A stretch of DNA of 60,000 bases from Symsagittifera roscoffensis. Taxonomy: Eukaryota > Xenacoelomorpha > Acoela > Convolutidae. The stretch covers positions 49,140,552 to 49,200,551 of the forward strand of contig NC_087062.1 of assembly GCF_963678635.1 (NCBI RefSeq), written 5' to 3'. This document shows positions 44,604 to 55,294 of this stretch, one piece after another. The notes beneath the pieces were generated by a model. That model saw only the letters and a program-made list of their open reading frames with translations, did not search any database and was not told where the DNA came from. Within the stretch, counting starts at the first letter, position 1. Each line of letters opens with the position of its first letter. The position numbers were made by a program, and so were the translations under genes.

Positions 44604-45113
44604 ATGATCTTCTCAGTCTCGGTGCAAAACAGCAGTCCTATGCACTCTGTAGAATTTTCGCCTGATCTAGGACAAATCCAAGAGCGAGAAACAGTCTCTG
44701 GAGTTTTTCTGGCACGAATGGACATCCGAATCCAAGTCTGGCACATGGTGGAGGTGATGCGAAGGGATTTCAACGAGCATCATATGAATCAAGTACCCAT
44801 CCGAGAGAACCAACTTGGAACAATGCAAATGATGGAGGACGTGTCTGAGCATGTGGGGTTGAACTACCCCGACACACCTGACTCTAGATATGTGGCTCAA
44901 CCAGTTTACTTTTTCATTTTTCCTTCGGAAGAGGGATCTGTGGAGAACCCAATTACAATAGAAGAAGTTAGGGGTTCTCTGAGCAACGAAATCCAGTCAT
45001 CGAACCACCAAGACTACCGCCGGCGATGCAGACAAGACCAGCTTTGCGTTCCATTGAGAACTTGCAAAACTTTCAGAACTAAGCTTCTCGACAGGTCTTT
45101 GATCTGTAAATAA
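44604..45113 (+). CDS. Unrecognised protein, unit copy 1
   Basis: Open from the ATG at 44604, about 169 residues (an earlier in-frame TTG at 44574 is unlikely in a eukaryote). Contains RRDFNEHHMNQV, NYPDTPDSRYVAQPVYFF, and EGSVENPITIEE, which is acidic. After about 44965 a second frame is also open and gives a Pro-rich tail (EPPRLPPAMQTRPALRSIEN), which looks more protein-like than the tail in the main frame (many Arg/Gln/Cys). A frameshift shared by all units is therefore possible. No signal peptide. Function unknown. Next to Polinton remains it may be a Polinton cargo gene, but this is only inferred. Confidence 0.5.
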   Translation: MIFSVSVQNSSPMHSVEFSPDLGQIQERETVSGVFLARMDIRIQVWHMVEVMRRDFNEHHMNQVPIRENQLGTMQMMEDVSEHVGLNYPDTPDSRYVAQPVYFFIFPSEEGSVENPITIEEVRGSLSNEIQSSNHQDYRRRCRQDQLCVPLRTCKTFRTKLLDRSLICK

Positions 45114-45614
45114 TTTGGTTGTTGTCTTGTGTTTTGTATTTATTTTTTTTTGCACCCTTTAATTTTTTTTCAAGAGATAGGAACTATGAGATAAGACAAG
45201 AGGGCATAGAAAAATTGTTCAAAATTTTGCACACGGATTAAAAATCAAACAAATCTGCAATTGGTTAACTTTTTTTCCAACGTTTTGATGTGCAGATGAT
45301 AAAAAAATCCATTAATTTTATAATCTTGTAAAAAAAATTGCACATATTCGCACACAGGATTACAAATCATTACAGTTTTTGTACACATATTAAAACTTTA
45401 CAATAATTTTTGCACCATGCAAAATTTTCCATCATAAATAATTGCGCACTTATTAAAAAAATCAAAAAAAAATTGCAAATAAAGAAAAATTTCATTAAAA
45501 ATTTGAGCGTTTTAAAGAAAATTGTAACAAAGCTCATGAAAAAACAAATCAAAATTTGCATCCTGGCAAAAAAACTATGAGTTAATTTTTGCACACGTGT
45601 TAAAAAATACACTT

Positions 45615-45960
45615 TTATTCGTTGAAAAAATTTTTACTTTGAAATAAAGTTTGTTTTGATAAGATTTTTATAAACAAATATTCAATTTTATTAGAAAAAT
45701 TGACATGCTCATTATTTACAGAACCAAAACCATCAATGAAACAATCAACAATTTTTAACAAATCGGATTCAAATTTTGACTTTTGAACTTTTCGAATCCT
45801 CTCCAAAAGAAACTGATCCAAGACTCTGAGTAGACACAAGCCTCTGAGAAGAACTGAGCTGATGTATTTTGAACTTGTTTTGCAGCAGAAGTTTCTTTGC
45901 AACTCTGGGTAAATTTTCCAGTAATCTAGATTTCAAGTTGTGTTCGACAGCATGATTCAA
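45615..45960 (-). pseudogene. Antisense ORF of unit copy 1
   Basis: Two overlapping minus-strand frames: 45960-45769 (AVEHNLKSRLLENLPRVAKK) and 45902-45615 (RIRKVQKSKFESDLLKIVDC). The first is kept in three units (also 48210 and 50948), with changes that keep the protein similar. They look like one protein with a frameshift between. Unrecognised. Basic and helical. Confidence 0.4.
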
Positions 45961-46185
45961 ATGATTAAAAACTTCACCTATTGATAATTAATATTGGAAT
46001 AAAATCTGTATTTGCAAAAAATATAAACAGAGTCAACAATTTGGTAAGAGAAATGATATTTATCTAATCTTTGCAAAATTTGATTGAGCGTTGATCCGAT
46101 TATAACTAAATGGAACTTAAAATTTTCCATTGGGCAGAGTGATGAATGGTTAGATACACAGTTGTCTTGGGTGACAATGAGTTGA

Positions 46186-46428
46186 GACCAAATTTTCTAC
46201 TCTCAAATCTACATCAAAATCAGAGAACTTGACTACCTACTCAGAAATCAGCAAAGTCGCTTGGATTATATACAAAAAATTCTTGATGAGAAAACTTGCA
46301 GAGTTGCTACTCGTTCTAATTTTCTTTCTTTAGTTACTTATATCGGCAGTATTTCTTATTTTTACAGTTTACAGCAAGCAACTTTTAGTCATTCATTTTT
46401 GCAATTGCTTTTGTGTACAATTTTTTAG
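46186..46428 (+). other. Short open frame without ATG, unit copy 1
   Basis: 80 open codons after a TGA, no ATG at the start. It reads as a helix (YIKIRELDYLLRNQQSRLDY) then a hydrophobic stretch (FLSLVTYIGSISYFYSL). The same in copy 2 (48435-48677) and cut in the diverged unit (about 51205-51250). Could be an exon or a broken gene. Confidence 0.35.
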
Positions 46429-46852
46429 CTTATTTGGAAGATTTAAGTCCTTAAAAGGGTCTTCTAATTGGATATGGTAACTAGAACAAAAACGAACACT
46501 TTTGTGATTGAAAACGACAATGTGTAAAAGTACCCAAAACGGACCTTGGTTTCAGATTGGACATGACTTTTATTTAAGAATTCCATAAAAGGAAGCTGAA
46601 ACCTGATTGGCAACGACTAAAATCCAAATAAGAAAAATCAATTCTGACTGGTTAAACCCACACATTCGAGTTGCAGGTACCCCTAACTTCTAACAAAAAA
46701 TCCTTTTTTTCAATTTAACTACCGTCAACTACCTCCTCTCTCAGCTCTACATACTTCAACTTCAACTTAACTATCGTCAACTACTTCCCTCTCAACTGTA
46801 AGCCCCAATCGTTCTTTTTACTCTGTATCTTTTACTCAACTTATTGCTCAAA

Positions 46853-47362
46853 ATGAGTTTCTCAGTCTCGGTGCAAAACAGCAGTCTTATGCACTCTGTA
46901 GAACTTTTGCCTGATCTAGGACAAACCCAAGAGCGAGAAACAGTCTCTGAAGTTTTTCTGGCACGAATGCACGACCGAATTCAAGTCTGGCACATGGTGG
47001 AGATGATGCGAAGGGATTTCAACGAGCATCATATGACACAAGTACCCATCACAGAGAACCAACTTGGAACAATGCGAATGATGGAGGACGTGTCTGAGCA
47101 TGTGGGGTTGAACTACCCCGACACACCTGACTCTAGATATGTGGCTCAACCAGTTTACTTTTTCATTTTTCCTTCGGAAGAGGGATCTGTGGAGAACCCA
47201 ATTACAATAGAAGAAGTTAGGGGTTCTCTGAGCAACGAAATCCAGTCATCGAACCACCAAGACTACCGCCGGCGATGCAGACAAGACCAGCTTTGCGTTC
47301 CATTGAGAACTTGCAAAACTTTCAGAACTAAGCTTCTCGACAGGTCTTTGATCTGTAAATAA
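46853..47362 (+). CDS. Unrecognised protein, unit copy 2
   Basis: 169 residues from the ATG at 46853 (MSFSVSVQNSS), about 90 percent the same as copy 1 by eye, with changes in the first half (for instance DIRIQ to DRIQ). Keeps YPDTPDSRYVAQPVYFF and ENPITIEE. The same second open frame with a Pro-rich tail is present. Of the copies this and copy 1 are the only ones without an early stop. Function unknown. Confidence 0.5.
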   Translation: MSFSVSVQNSSLMHSVELLPDLGQTQERETVSEVFLARMHDRIQVWHMVEMMRRDFNEHHMTQVPITENQLGTMRMMEDVSEHVGLNYPDTPDSRYVAQPVYFFIFPSEEGSVENPITIEEVRGSLSNEIQSSNHQDYRRRCRQDQLCVPLRTCKTFRTKLLDRSLICK

Positions 47363-47930
47363 TTTGGTTGTTGTCTTGTGTTCTGTATTTATTTTTTTTT
47401 GCACCCTTTAATTTTTTTTCAAGAGATAGGAACTATGAGATAAGACAAGAGGGCATAGAAAAATTGTTCAAAAATTTGCACACGGATTAAAAATCAAACA
47501 AATCTGCAATTGGTTAACTTTTTTTCCAACGTTTTGATGTGCAGATGATAAAAAAATCCATTAATTTTATAATCTTGTAAAAAAAATTGCACATATTCGC
47601 ACACAGGATTACAAATCATTACAGTTTTTGTACACATATTAAAACTTTACAATAATTTTTGCACCATGCAAAATTTCCCATCATAAATAATTGCGCACTT
47701 ATTAGAAAAATCAAAAAAAAATTGCAAATAAAGAAAAATTTCATTAAAAATTTGAGCGTTTTAAAGAAAATTGTAACAAAGCTCATGAAAAAACAAATCA
47801 AAATTTGCATCCTGGCAAAAAAACTATGAGTTAATTTTTGCACAAGTGTTAAAAAATACACTTTTATTCGTTGAAAAAATTTTTACTTTGAAATAAAGTT
47901 TGTTTTGATAAGATTTTTATAGACAAATAT

Positions 47931-48210
47931 TCAATTATTATTAGAAAAATTGGCATGCTCATTATTTACAGAACCAAAACCATCAATGAAACAATCAACA
48001 ATTTTTAACAAATCGGATTCAAATTTTGACTTTTGAACTTTTCGAATCCTCTCCAAAAGAAACTGATCCAAGACTCTGAGTAGACACAAGCCTCTGAGAA
48101 GAACTGAGCTGATGTATTTTGAACTTGTTTTGCAGCAGACGTTTCTTTGCAACTCTGGGTAAATTTTCCAGTAATCTAGATTTCAAGTTGTGTTCGACAG
48201 CATGATTCAA
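47931..48210 (-). pseudogene. Antisense ORF of unit copy 2
   Basis: Frames 48210-48019 and 48152-47931, as in copy 1, with AVEHNLKSRLLENLPRVAKK conserved. Copy 2 reads KKRLLQNK where copy 1 reads KKLLLQNK. Shortened at the end by a TAA after NFSNNN. Confidence 0.35.
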
Positions 48211-48434
48211 ATGATTAAAAACTTCACCTATTGATAATTAATATTGGAATAAAATCTGTATTTGCAAAAAATATAAACAGAGTCAACAATTTGGTAAGAG
48301 AAATGATATTTATCTAATCTTTGCAAAATTTGATTGAGCGTTGATCCGATTATAACTAAATGGAACTTAAAATTTTCCACTGGGCAGAGTGATGAATGGT
48401 TAGATACACAGTTGTCTTGGGTGACAATGAGTTG

Positions 48435-48677
48435 AGACCAAATTTTCTACTCTCAAATCTACATCAAAATCAGAGAACTTGACTATCTACTCAGAAATCA
48501 GCAAAGTCGCTTGGATTATATACAAAAAATTCTTGATGAGAAAACTTGCAGAGTTGCTACTCGTTCTAATTTTCTTTCTTTAGTTACTTATATCGGCAGT
48601 ATTTCTTATTTTTACAGTTTACAGCAAGCAACTTTTAGTCAGTCATTTTTGCAATTGCTTTTGTGTACAATTTTTTA
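48435..48677 (+). other. Short open frame without ATG, unit copy 2
   Basis: Same 80-codon frame as 46186-46428 with one or two substitutions (SHSFLQ to SQSFLQ). Confidence 0.35.
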
Positions 48678-49104
48678 GCTTATTTGGAAGATTTAAGTCC
48701 TGAAAAGGGTCTTCTAATTGGATATGGTAACTAGAACAAAAATGAACACTTTTGTGATTGAAAACGACAATGTGTAAAAGTACCCAAAACGGACCTTGGT
48801 TTCAGATTGGACATGACTTTTATTTAAGAATTCCATAAAAGGAAGCTGAAACCTGATTGGCAACGACTAAAATCCAAATAAGAAAAATCAATTCTGACTG
48901 GTTAAACCCACACATTCGAGTTGCAGGTACCCCTAACTTCTAACAAAAAATCCTTTTTTTTTCAATTTAACTACCGTCAACTACCTCCTCTCTCAGCTCT
49001 ACATACTTCAACTTCAACTTAACTATCGTCAACTACTTCCCTCTCAACTGTAAGCCCCAATCGTTCTTTTTACTCTGTATCTTTTACTCAACTTATTGCT
49101 CAAA

Positions 49105-49410
49105 ATGAGTTTCTCAGTCTCGGTGCAAAACAGCAGTCTTATGCACTCTGTAGAACTTTTGCCTGATCTAGGACAAACCCAAGAGCGAGAAACAGTCTCT
49201 GAAGTTTTTCTGGCACGAATGCACGACCGAATTCAAGTCTGACACATGGTGGAGATGATGCGAAGGGATTTCAACGAGCATCATATGACACAAGTACCCA
49301 TCACAGAGAACCAACTTGGAACAATGCGAATGATGGAGGACGTGTCTGAGCCTGTGGGATTGAACTACCCCGACACACCTGACTCTAGATATGTGGCTCA
49401 ACCAGATTAA
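49105..49410 (+). pseudogene. Unit copy 3 ORF, nonsense and truncated
   Basis: Starts ATG at 49105 like copy 2. At about 49241 TGG has become TGA (IQVW to a stop), and after SRYVAQPD the frame stops and the unit jumps to AACTTCACCTCTTGATAAAA. A dead copy. Confidence 0.8.
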
Positions 49411-49766
49411 AAACTTCACCTCTTGATAAAATAATAATGGAATAAAATCTGTATTTGCATAAAGTATAAGTAGAGTCAACAATTTGGTAAGAGAAATGAT
49501 ATTTATCTGGAGATGATGCGAAGGGATTTCAACGAGCATCATATGACACAAGTAACCATCACAGAGAACCAACTTGGAACAATGCGAATGATGGAGGACG
49601 TGTCTGAGCATGTGGGATTGAACTACCCCGACACACCTGACTCTAGATATGTGGCTCAACCAGATTAAAAACTTCACCTCTTGATAAAATAATAATGGAA
49701 TAAAATCTGTATTTGCATAAAGTATAAGTAGAGTCAACAATTTGGTAAGAGAAATGATATTTATCT
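49251..49766 (+). repeat. 258-bp tandem duplication in unit 3
   Basis: GGAGATGATGCGAAGGGATT starts at 49251 and again at 49509, and the following sequence through ATGATATTTATCT repeats nearly exactly. It carries part of the ORF and a piece from the far end of the unit, so the deletion that joined them came first. Confidence 0.85.
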
Positions 49767-49844
49767 AATCTTTGCAAAATTTGATCGAGCGATGATCCGA
49801 TTAATACTAAGTGGAACTTGCAACTTTCCACTGGGCAGAGTGAT

Positions 49845-50108
49845 GAATGGTTAGATACACAGTTGTCTTGGGTGACAATGAACTTTGTGGCTCAACCAGT
49901 TTACACTTTCCCTTTTCCTTGGGAAGAGGGATCTGTGGAGAACCCAATTACAATAGAAGAAGATGGGGATTCTCTGAGCAAAGAACTCCAGTCAGCGAAC
50001 CACCAAGACAACCGCCGGCAATACAGACAAGACCAGCCTTGTGCTCCATTGAGAACTTGCAAAACTTTCAGATCTCAGCTTCTCGACAGGTTTTTGATTT
50101 GTAAATAA
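49845..50108 (+). pseudogene. Diverged unit ORF tail (copy 4)
   Basis: Starts as SDEWLDTQLSWVTMN, which in copies 1-2 lies near the unit end, fused to FVAQPVYTF and ENPITIEE of the ORF. Both frames run to the end (50104 and 50108). The second has the Pro-rich EPPRQPPAIQTRPALCSIEN. A deletion product of a unit older than copies 1-3. Confidence 0.6.
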
Positions 50109-51540
50109 ATTGGTTGTTGTCTTGTGTTTTGTAATTTAATTGTTTTGCATCCCTTTATTTTGTTTTTCAGAGATAAGTCAAGAGGACATAGAAAAAATTG
50201 TTCAAAAAATTTGCACAAGGTTTAAAAATCAAACAAAACTGCAATTGGTAAACATTTTTACAACGTTTTATTGTGCACATGATAAAAAATTTACTTTAAT
50301 TTAATCATCTTGTAAGAAACTTCCTATATTCGCACACAAGATTAAAAAATTATTACAATTTTTGCATACATGTTAAATCTTTACATTAATTTTTGCACCA
50401 TGCAAAAATTTCCATCATAAATAATTGCGCACTTGTTAAAAAAATCAAAAAAAATATCGCAAATTAAGAAAAATTTCATTAAAAAATTTCGCATTTTAAA
50501 GAAAATTGAAACAAAGTTAAAGAAAAAATCAAATCAAAATTTGCATCTTGGGAAAAAAAACTATGAGTTAACTTTTGCACACGTGCTAAAAATCACACAT
50601 TTCTTCGTTGAAAAATATTTTACTTTGAACTGAAAATTGTTTTGATGAGATTTTTATTAGCAAATATTCAATTATTAATAGAAAAATTGGCACGCCCATT
50701 ATTTACAGAACCATAACCATCAAAGAAACAATCAACAATTTGTAACAAATCAGACTCATACTTTGATTTTTGAACTTTTCGAAACCTCTCCAAAAAAAAG
50801 CTGATCCAAGAGTCTGAGTAGACACACTCTTCTGAACAGAACTGAGTTGATATCTTTTGTATTTTTTTCGCAGCAGACGTTTCTTTGCAACTTTGGGTAA
50901 ATTTTCCGGTATTCTAGATTTCAGGTTGTGTTCGACAGCACAATTCAATTGATTAAAAACTCCACCTCTTGATAATTATTATTGGAATAAAAACTGTATT
51001 TGCATAAAATTTCAATAGAGTCAACACTTTGGTAAGAGAAATGATATTTATCTAATCTTTGCAAAAATTGATCGAGCGATGATCCGATTAATACAAATGG
51101 AACTTGCACTTTTCCACTGGACAGAGTGATGAATGGTTAGATACACAGTTGTCTTGGGTGACAATGATTTTTTCATAAAAATTTTCTGAGACTAAAACAT
51201 TCTACTCTCAAATCTACATCAAAATCAGAGAACTTGACTATCTACTCAGATTTAAATTTTCCGCAACTTTTTTATTTCAAATTGTGTTCGACAGCACGAT
51301 TCAATTGATTAAAAACTTCACCTCTTGATGAAATAATATTGGAATAAAATCTGTATTTGCATAGAGTATAAGTAGAGTCAACAATTTGGAAAGAGAAATG
51401 ATATTTATCTAATCTTTGCAAAATTTGATCGAGCGATGATCCGAATAATACTAAGTGGAACTTGCAATTTTCCACTGGGCAGAGTGATGAATGGTTAGAT
51501 ACACAGTTGTCTTGGGTGACAATGAATTTTTCATAAAATT
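50109..51540 (+). repeat. Diverged unit remains
   Basis: AT-rich sequence that follows the unit but with many changes: the non-coding part after the ORF, antisense ORF at 50948-50703 (AVEHNLKSRIPENLPKVAKK), and two more copies of the TGGGCAGAGTGATGAATGGT segment at about 51118 and 51478. No intact gene. Confidence 0.65.
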
Positions 51541-51862
51541 TTTCTCAGACAGAGTTAAATAGAGATTTTGCATTGTAATCCCAATAAAAAGTGTGATATG
51601 ATTGACACATTGCAGATGCCATCACCAGTTATTTGTTGTCAGTGATTTACATCGACATTGAATTGTTTATATGAAAGTACTAGCACCTACGCAATGCCCA
51701 TGTTTGGTTCATCACCTACTCACTATTCCATATAAGGTAAAAAAAAACCTTATTTGGAATGTACAGTGAGTCATCTACATTTCCTAATTTCTATAAAATT
51801 ACAATTATAATTATTTTGAAATACCTACTACTGATCAATTGGCTCTGAGTCTCAAATCAAAA
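51541..51862. other. Non-coding stretch with hairpin
   Basis: AT-rich, no gene. At 51719-51770 CTCACTATTCCATATAAGGT and its near complement flank a run of A (arms about 20 bases with a 4-base bulge). Confidence 0.6.
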
Positions 51863-52402
51863 ATGTATTCTCGAAAAGATATCCTTCCCAACTATATAGA
51901 ATTTGCTAAAAACCAAAAAAGAAATGGGAGATTTATTTGGTCCCAAAAACCCTACAACGGAAAAAATTACTTTGAAACTTGCTTCCAATTGCTAAAGAAA
52001 AATGATTCGGGACAAATCGAAAAATCCCAGCAAATCTGTTTTGGTGAAAAAGAAGGAGAAAAAATAACAGCAATACGCAATACTGTTATTCATGATGCTG
52101 AAAACCTTGGACTCGTTCCTCTATTGAAACCCTATTCTGACAAAGACTTAACCATGGAGCAGGAACTTGCGAATTTTCATGCGGTGTATGACGTAGCAAC
52201 AAACAAGAAGAGAAGAGTGTGTGTGACAATCAAGAAATACAATGTGAACAAGCTACTCTACATTCAGATTCGACTCTTCACTGCAAAGGAGAACGAAGTC
52301 TTGAAGCAAGTTGCCTATGTCAACTATATTTTGAGCGAACTGAAACAACTCGCCCAAGTCTTGGGAGATTTTATGATTGTTGAGAACTGTAATGTTCAAT
52401 AA
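51863..52402 (+). CDS. Unrecognised 179-residue protein
   Basis: Open from the ATG at 51863 (MYSRKDILPNYIEFAKNQKR) to TAA at 52402. An earlier in-frame TTG at 51839 is not needed. Basic N-terminal half, RFIWSQKPYNGKNYFETCFQ, then a mixed C-terminal half with RRVCVTIKKYNVNKLLYIQI and a last helix. No membrane segment or known motif. It is the only uninterrupted long frame between 51541 and 57160. It may be a cargo gene of the Polinton-like remnant that follows on the same strand, which would fit its position, but no homology supports this. Confidence 0.55.
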   Translation: MYSRKDILPNYIEFAKNQKRNGRFIWSQKPYNGKNYFETCFQLLKKNDSGQIEKSQQICFGEKEGEKITAIRNTVIHDAENLGLVPLLKPYSDKDLTMEQELANFHAVYDVATNKKRRVCVTIKKYNVNKLLYIQIRLFTAKENEVLKQVAYVNYILSELKQLAQVLGDFMIVENCNVQ

Positions 52403-53320
52403 TTTTGTTGAGTGATGTTATTATAGTCATGTAATTCAAATATTCATCTTCTTAAATCATTTTTAAAAATTTCTTTGAGCTGAGCAGTATGAGTTGGATC
52501 ATTGGTTTTTCCAGAAATTTTCATTTAAAGCTTCAAAATAAATTGGGACTGTTTCATTTCAAGAAACGTCCCATAAATTTTTGTTAACAGTTTTGGAATC
52601 TTAAAATTAACCAAAATTGCAAGATTTGTATACAGAATCACAAATTTCTCAATTTGAGTGGACTTTGCATAATGGAAGACGTAAAATGTTTCTAAGTTAT
52701 TGTTCAGATATTAAAAAAATAGATCTTATAAAACATCGTGAACGAAACACGTGGAAAAACAATCAGAAACTTCATTAGGAAAAAGAGGAGTGTGGTAAAC
52801 TGGTTGATTTCATCCCCTCGGTTTTGTCTTATGTAGAAACATTCAAAAAGACTTGCATGATTATTCACGAATGCAGTGTAGAAAATGAAAGTTCAGAAAT
52901 TGAATGAAACTCTCAGAAGTTTTGACTTGATTAATCATGACTTCTCATCAGTACCAAAAAGAAAAAAATAAATTTCTTGTACCCATATTGTTTTGGACCC
53001 AAACATAAATTTGTAAACAATGGACCAAAAGTTTCCTTTTGGAGTCTAATTGGATACGGAAGTTCCTGTATGGAGATTTTTTCTGCAAACTCGAAAATCT
53101 TCAAACCTCATGCACTTTTACATCATGCAGCTGGATCTGTGAAGACTACTACGTATACGGGACTTGGTTATGTTAGGTTTTACCTAGATTTCCTAGTGCT
53201 TGTTTTCTTGGTCACGTGACTGGATTGTTCTTGTTTATATGTTAAAACTTTTGCTTCAACAGCATATGCATTGATTGATTATTAGTCCTTTAAACTAAAA
53301 ACTTCAGCGAAAACAAATAA
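52403..53320. other. AT-rich region with no supported gene
   Basis: One frame at 52977-53219 starts with TTG and reads SLIGYGSSCMEIFSANSKIF with a hydrophobic end. It may be a piece of a decayed gene, but nothing supports it further. The rest has many stops on both strands. Confidence 0.4.
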
Positions 53321-53329
53321 CTTCATGAG

Positions 53330-53640
53330 TTATTTTGGATATTGAGTGTATTGAAAACAAAATAGTGAAAGAGTTAGGAGTTTATAAAAATGGTTAAATT
53401 GTGGGATATTCTTTTCTTTCTCCTAAAAATTCAAAGCTACATCTCAGTCTGCTTGATGAAAAAAGCACTTTTATGAAATCAGTTGGAGCAGTGGTCATGA
53501 AAAATATACTGAGCTGGAAAAACCATTGAAAAAATAAAAAGCTCAGAAACGGATTTTTTTGCAAAAAGTTATTAAAAAAATAAAATTCTGTCGGAAATTT
53601 TGGAAACAAAGGTTATAAACTTGGATGACTATGTATGCGC
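53330..53640 (+). pseudogene. Decayed coding fragment
   Basis: Reads DIECIENKIVKELGVYKNG, stop, IVGYSFLSPKNSK, and on to another stop at about 53530. The protein-like composition on both sides of the stop suggests a gene with nonsense mutations. Same strand as the ATPase and integrase remnants. Family not recognised. Confidence 0.35.
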
Positions 53641-54204
53641 AAAAATTCAGAATTTGATCCTCACAAATGAAGAATATGATTAGAGGTGCAGCAACTACTC
53701 ATTTCGTCATGCAAAAACTCTTGACTGTTCAGAAAGAAAAGCAATTGCATACAGAACATCGACTCGATGATTTTTTGATAAATTGTAAAATACATCAATC
53801 ATTTTGTACTATCTTGTGTTTTTGAAATTTAAATGTTAATCATCATCAACTTTTTCTTTTCAAAAATGAGATGGGTGATGAATGTGAAAAAGAACAAAAT
53901 TTGTTTTTGATGAGGAGAATCATGAACGAAAATCATGAAGATTTTTAAACATACTTGTAATAGATCTCTTTTAGTTCTTATGTGCCAATTTTTGTCATAG
54001 TTTCATTACTAGCATGGGTAATCGTTCGAAAAATTTTATTCACTACATGTGAAGAAACAACAGTTTGGGTAGCAGTTTTATCAAGTACAGTCGGTTATAT
54101 TTTACTTTCTCCGAAGCTCTGAATTAAATAAATTTCTTCCAAAGAACGAGTGGATCTGGAAAATTGCATCTTATTTCTGATTGGTTAAAAATTGGTACAT
54201 TTCG

Positions 54205-55063
54205 ACCAAAATTTGACACAATTTTTTTTTATTTTTATCAACTTTATCAACCTCTTTATGGACAAATGAAAAGAAAAAACCCTAAATTTATCCAAGGATT
54301 TGACTTTGAACTGATTTAAAACCTTCCCAATAATGGAACACAACACTTGTTATTAATTGATGACTATTGTGAAGAAATTTCAAATTCTAAGTTTGTAAAA
54401 TTTGCTACGGCTGAAAGACACAGGGAACTGAATACAAAACATATTAAGCAAAATTTGTTTCATCAAAGCAAAGTGGGAAGAGATGTTGAGTTACAGAATA
54501 CACATATAGTCTTGTTCAAGTCACCGAGAGAAGTTTTACAAATCAATACACTACGACAACAACTAGGTCTACAATCACAATTGAAAGAGTGGTATCAAGA
54601 TGCAACATCTATAACTTATGGTCTTTTCCTCATCGATTTCACTCCAAAAACAGTTGATTCGATAAAATATTGCGCAAACAGCGGTTCAACTCAATCAAAA
54701 ATTTCATTTACCAGCAGGAACAGACACAAAAATTTGGAAGATGAGCATAACATACCTCTCTATTCTCCCAATATTTCAAACGTTTTCCCAAAAACCATAA
54801 AAACAATTCATCCTCCATTGTTCAAAAAGTTTCATTCAGTTCCTCAGCAAATTTCTAGTAAATTTGCTAGGAGGCGAGCTACAGGATCTTCGAAAAGTAT
54901 AGGTAGTAAAATATCCAAGAGAAACATCAGACTTCACACGAAGAAGAACTTCACTGCACAAAAGAATAACTCTTTGGAGCTTGCCAAAAGGCTTACAATC
55001 AAAATCTCTTATCACTCCTGTTGTCATAAAACGATTGACATAGTATGTATCAGCTTGTTCTAA
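54205..55063 (+). pseudogene. Polinton/Maverick-type packaging ATPase, C-terminal part
   Basis: Remnant of the FtsK/HerA-type ATPase that packages DNA in Polintons. Readable from about 54225 (QLYQPLYGQMK), a stop near 54318, then LLLIDDYCEEISNSKFVKFA, where LLLIDDY fits a Walker B strand, followed by RHRELNTKHIKQNLFHQSK and ELQNTHIVLFKSPREV. The sequence after about 54800 is a low-quality continuation. The Walker A part is not found upstream. Call rests on motif order and on the integrase next to it. Confidence 0.6.
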
Positions 55064-55294
55064 TTCTTTACTCAGTTTATCAACCATAAAGAACGCTTCC
55101 AAAACAACGAAACCTGGAACAAAAGCAAGTAAAAACTTTGATTCTAATTACAGTGCTGTAAATGCGAGGTTGAAAACGAGTAACAATAAAAATCTTATTG
55201 ATTTAGTTTTGATTTCTCCTAGAATGAAACTAAATCAGTCAGAAAAAACAACCTAGGATAATCGAGACCCAAAATAAACTATTTTAGACTTTGT

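Larger units (their letters stand above)
44434..46690 (+). repeat. 2.25-kb gene-bearing unit, copy 1
   Basis: First copy of a tandem unit; ATG to ATG distance to copy 2 is 2,249 bp. Order: leader with two CGTCAACTAC motifs, ORF (44604-45113), AT-rich part, antisense ORF (45960-45615), and a short plus-strand ORF (46186-46428). Apart from single-base differences it is nearly identical to copy 2, so the duplication is recent. Confidence 0.85.
46691..48942 (+). repeat. 2.25-kb unit, copy 2
   Basis: ATG at 46853, 2,252 bp before the ATG of copy 3. Nearly identical to copy 1 with the same order of ORF, antisense ORF and short ORF. Its leader reads ACTACCTCCTCTCTCAGCTC and has a second CGTCAACTAC about 50 bp on. 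Confidence 0.85.
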
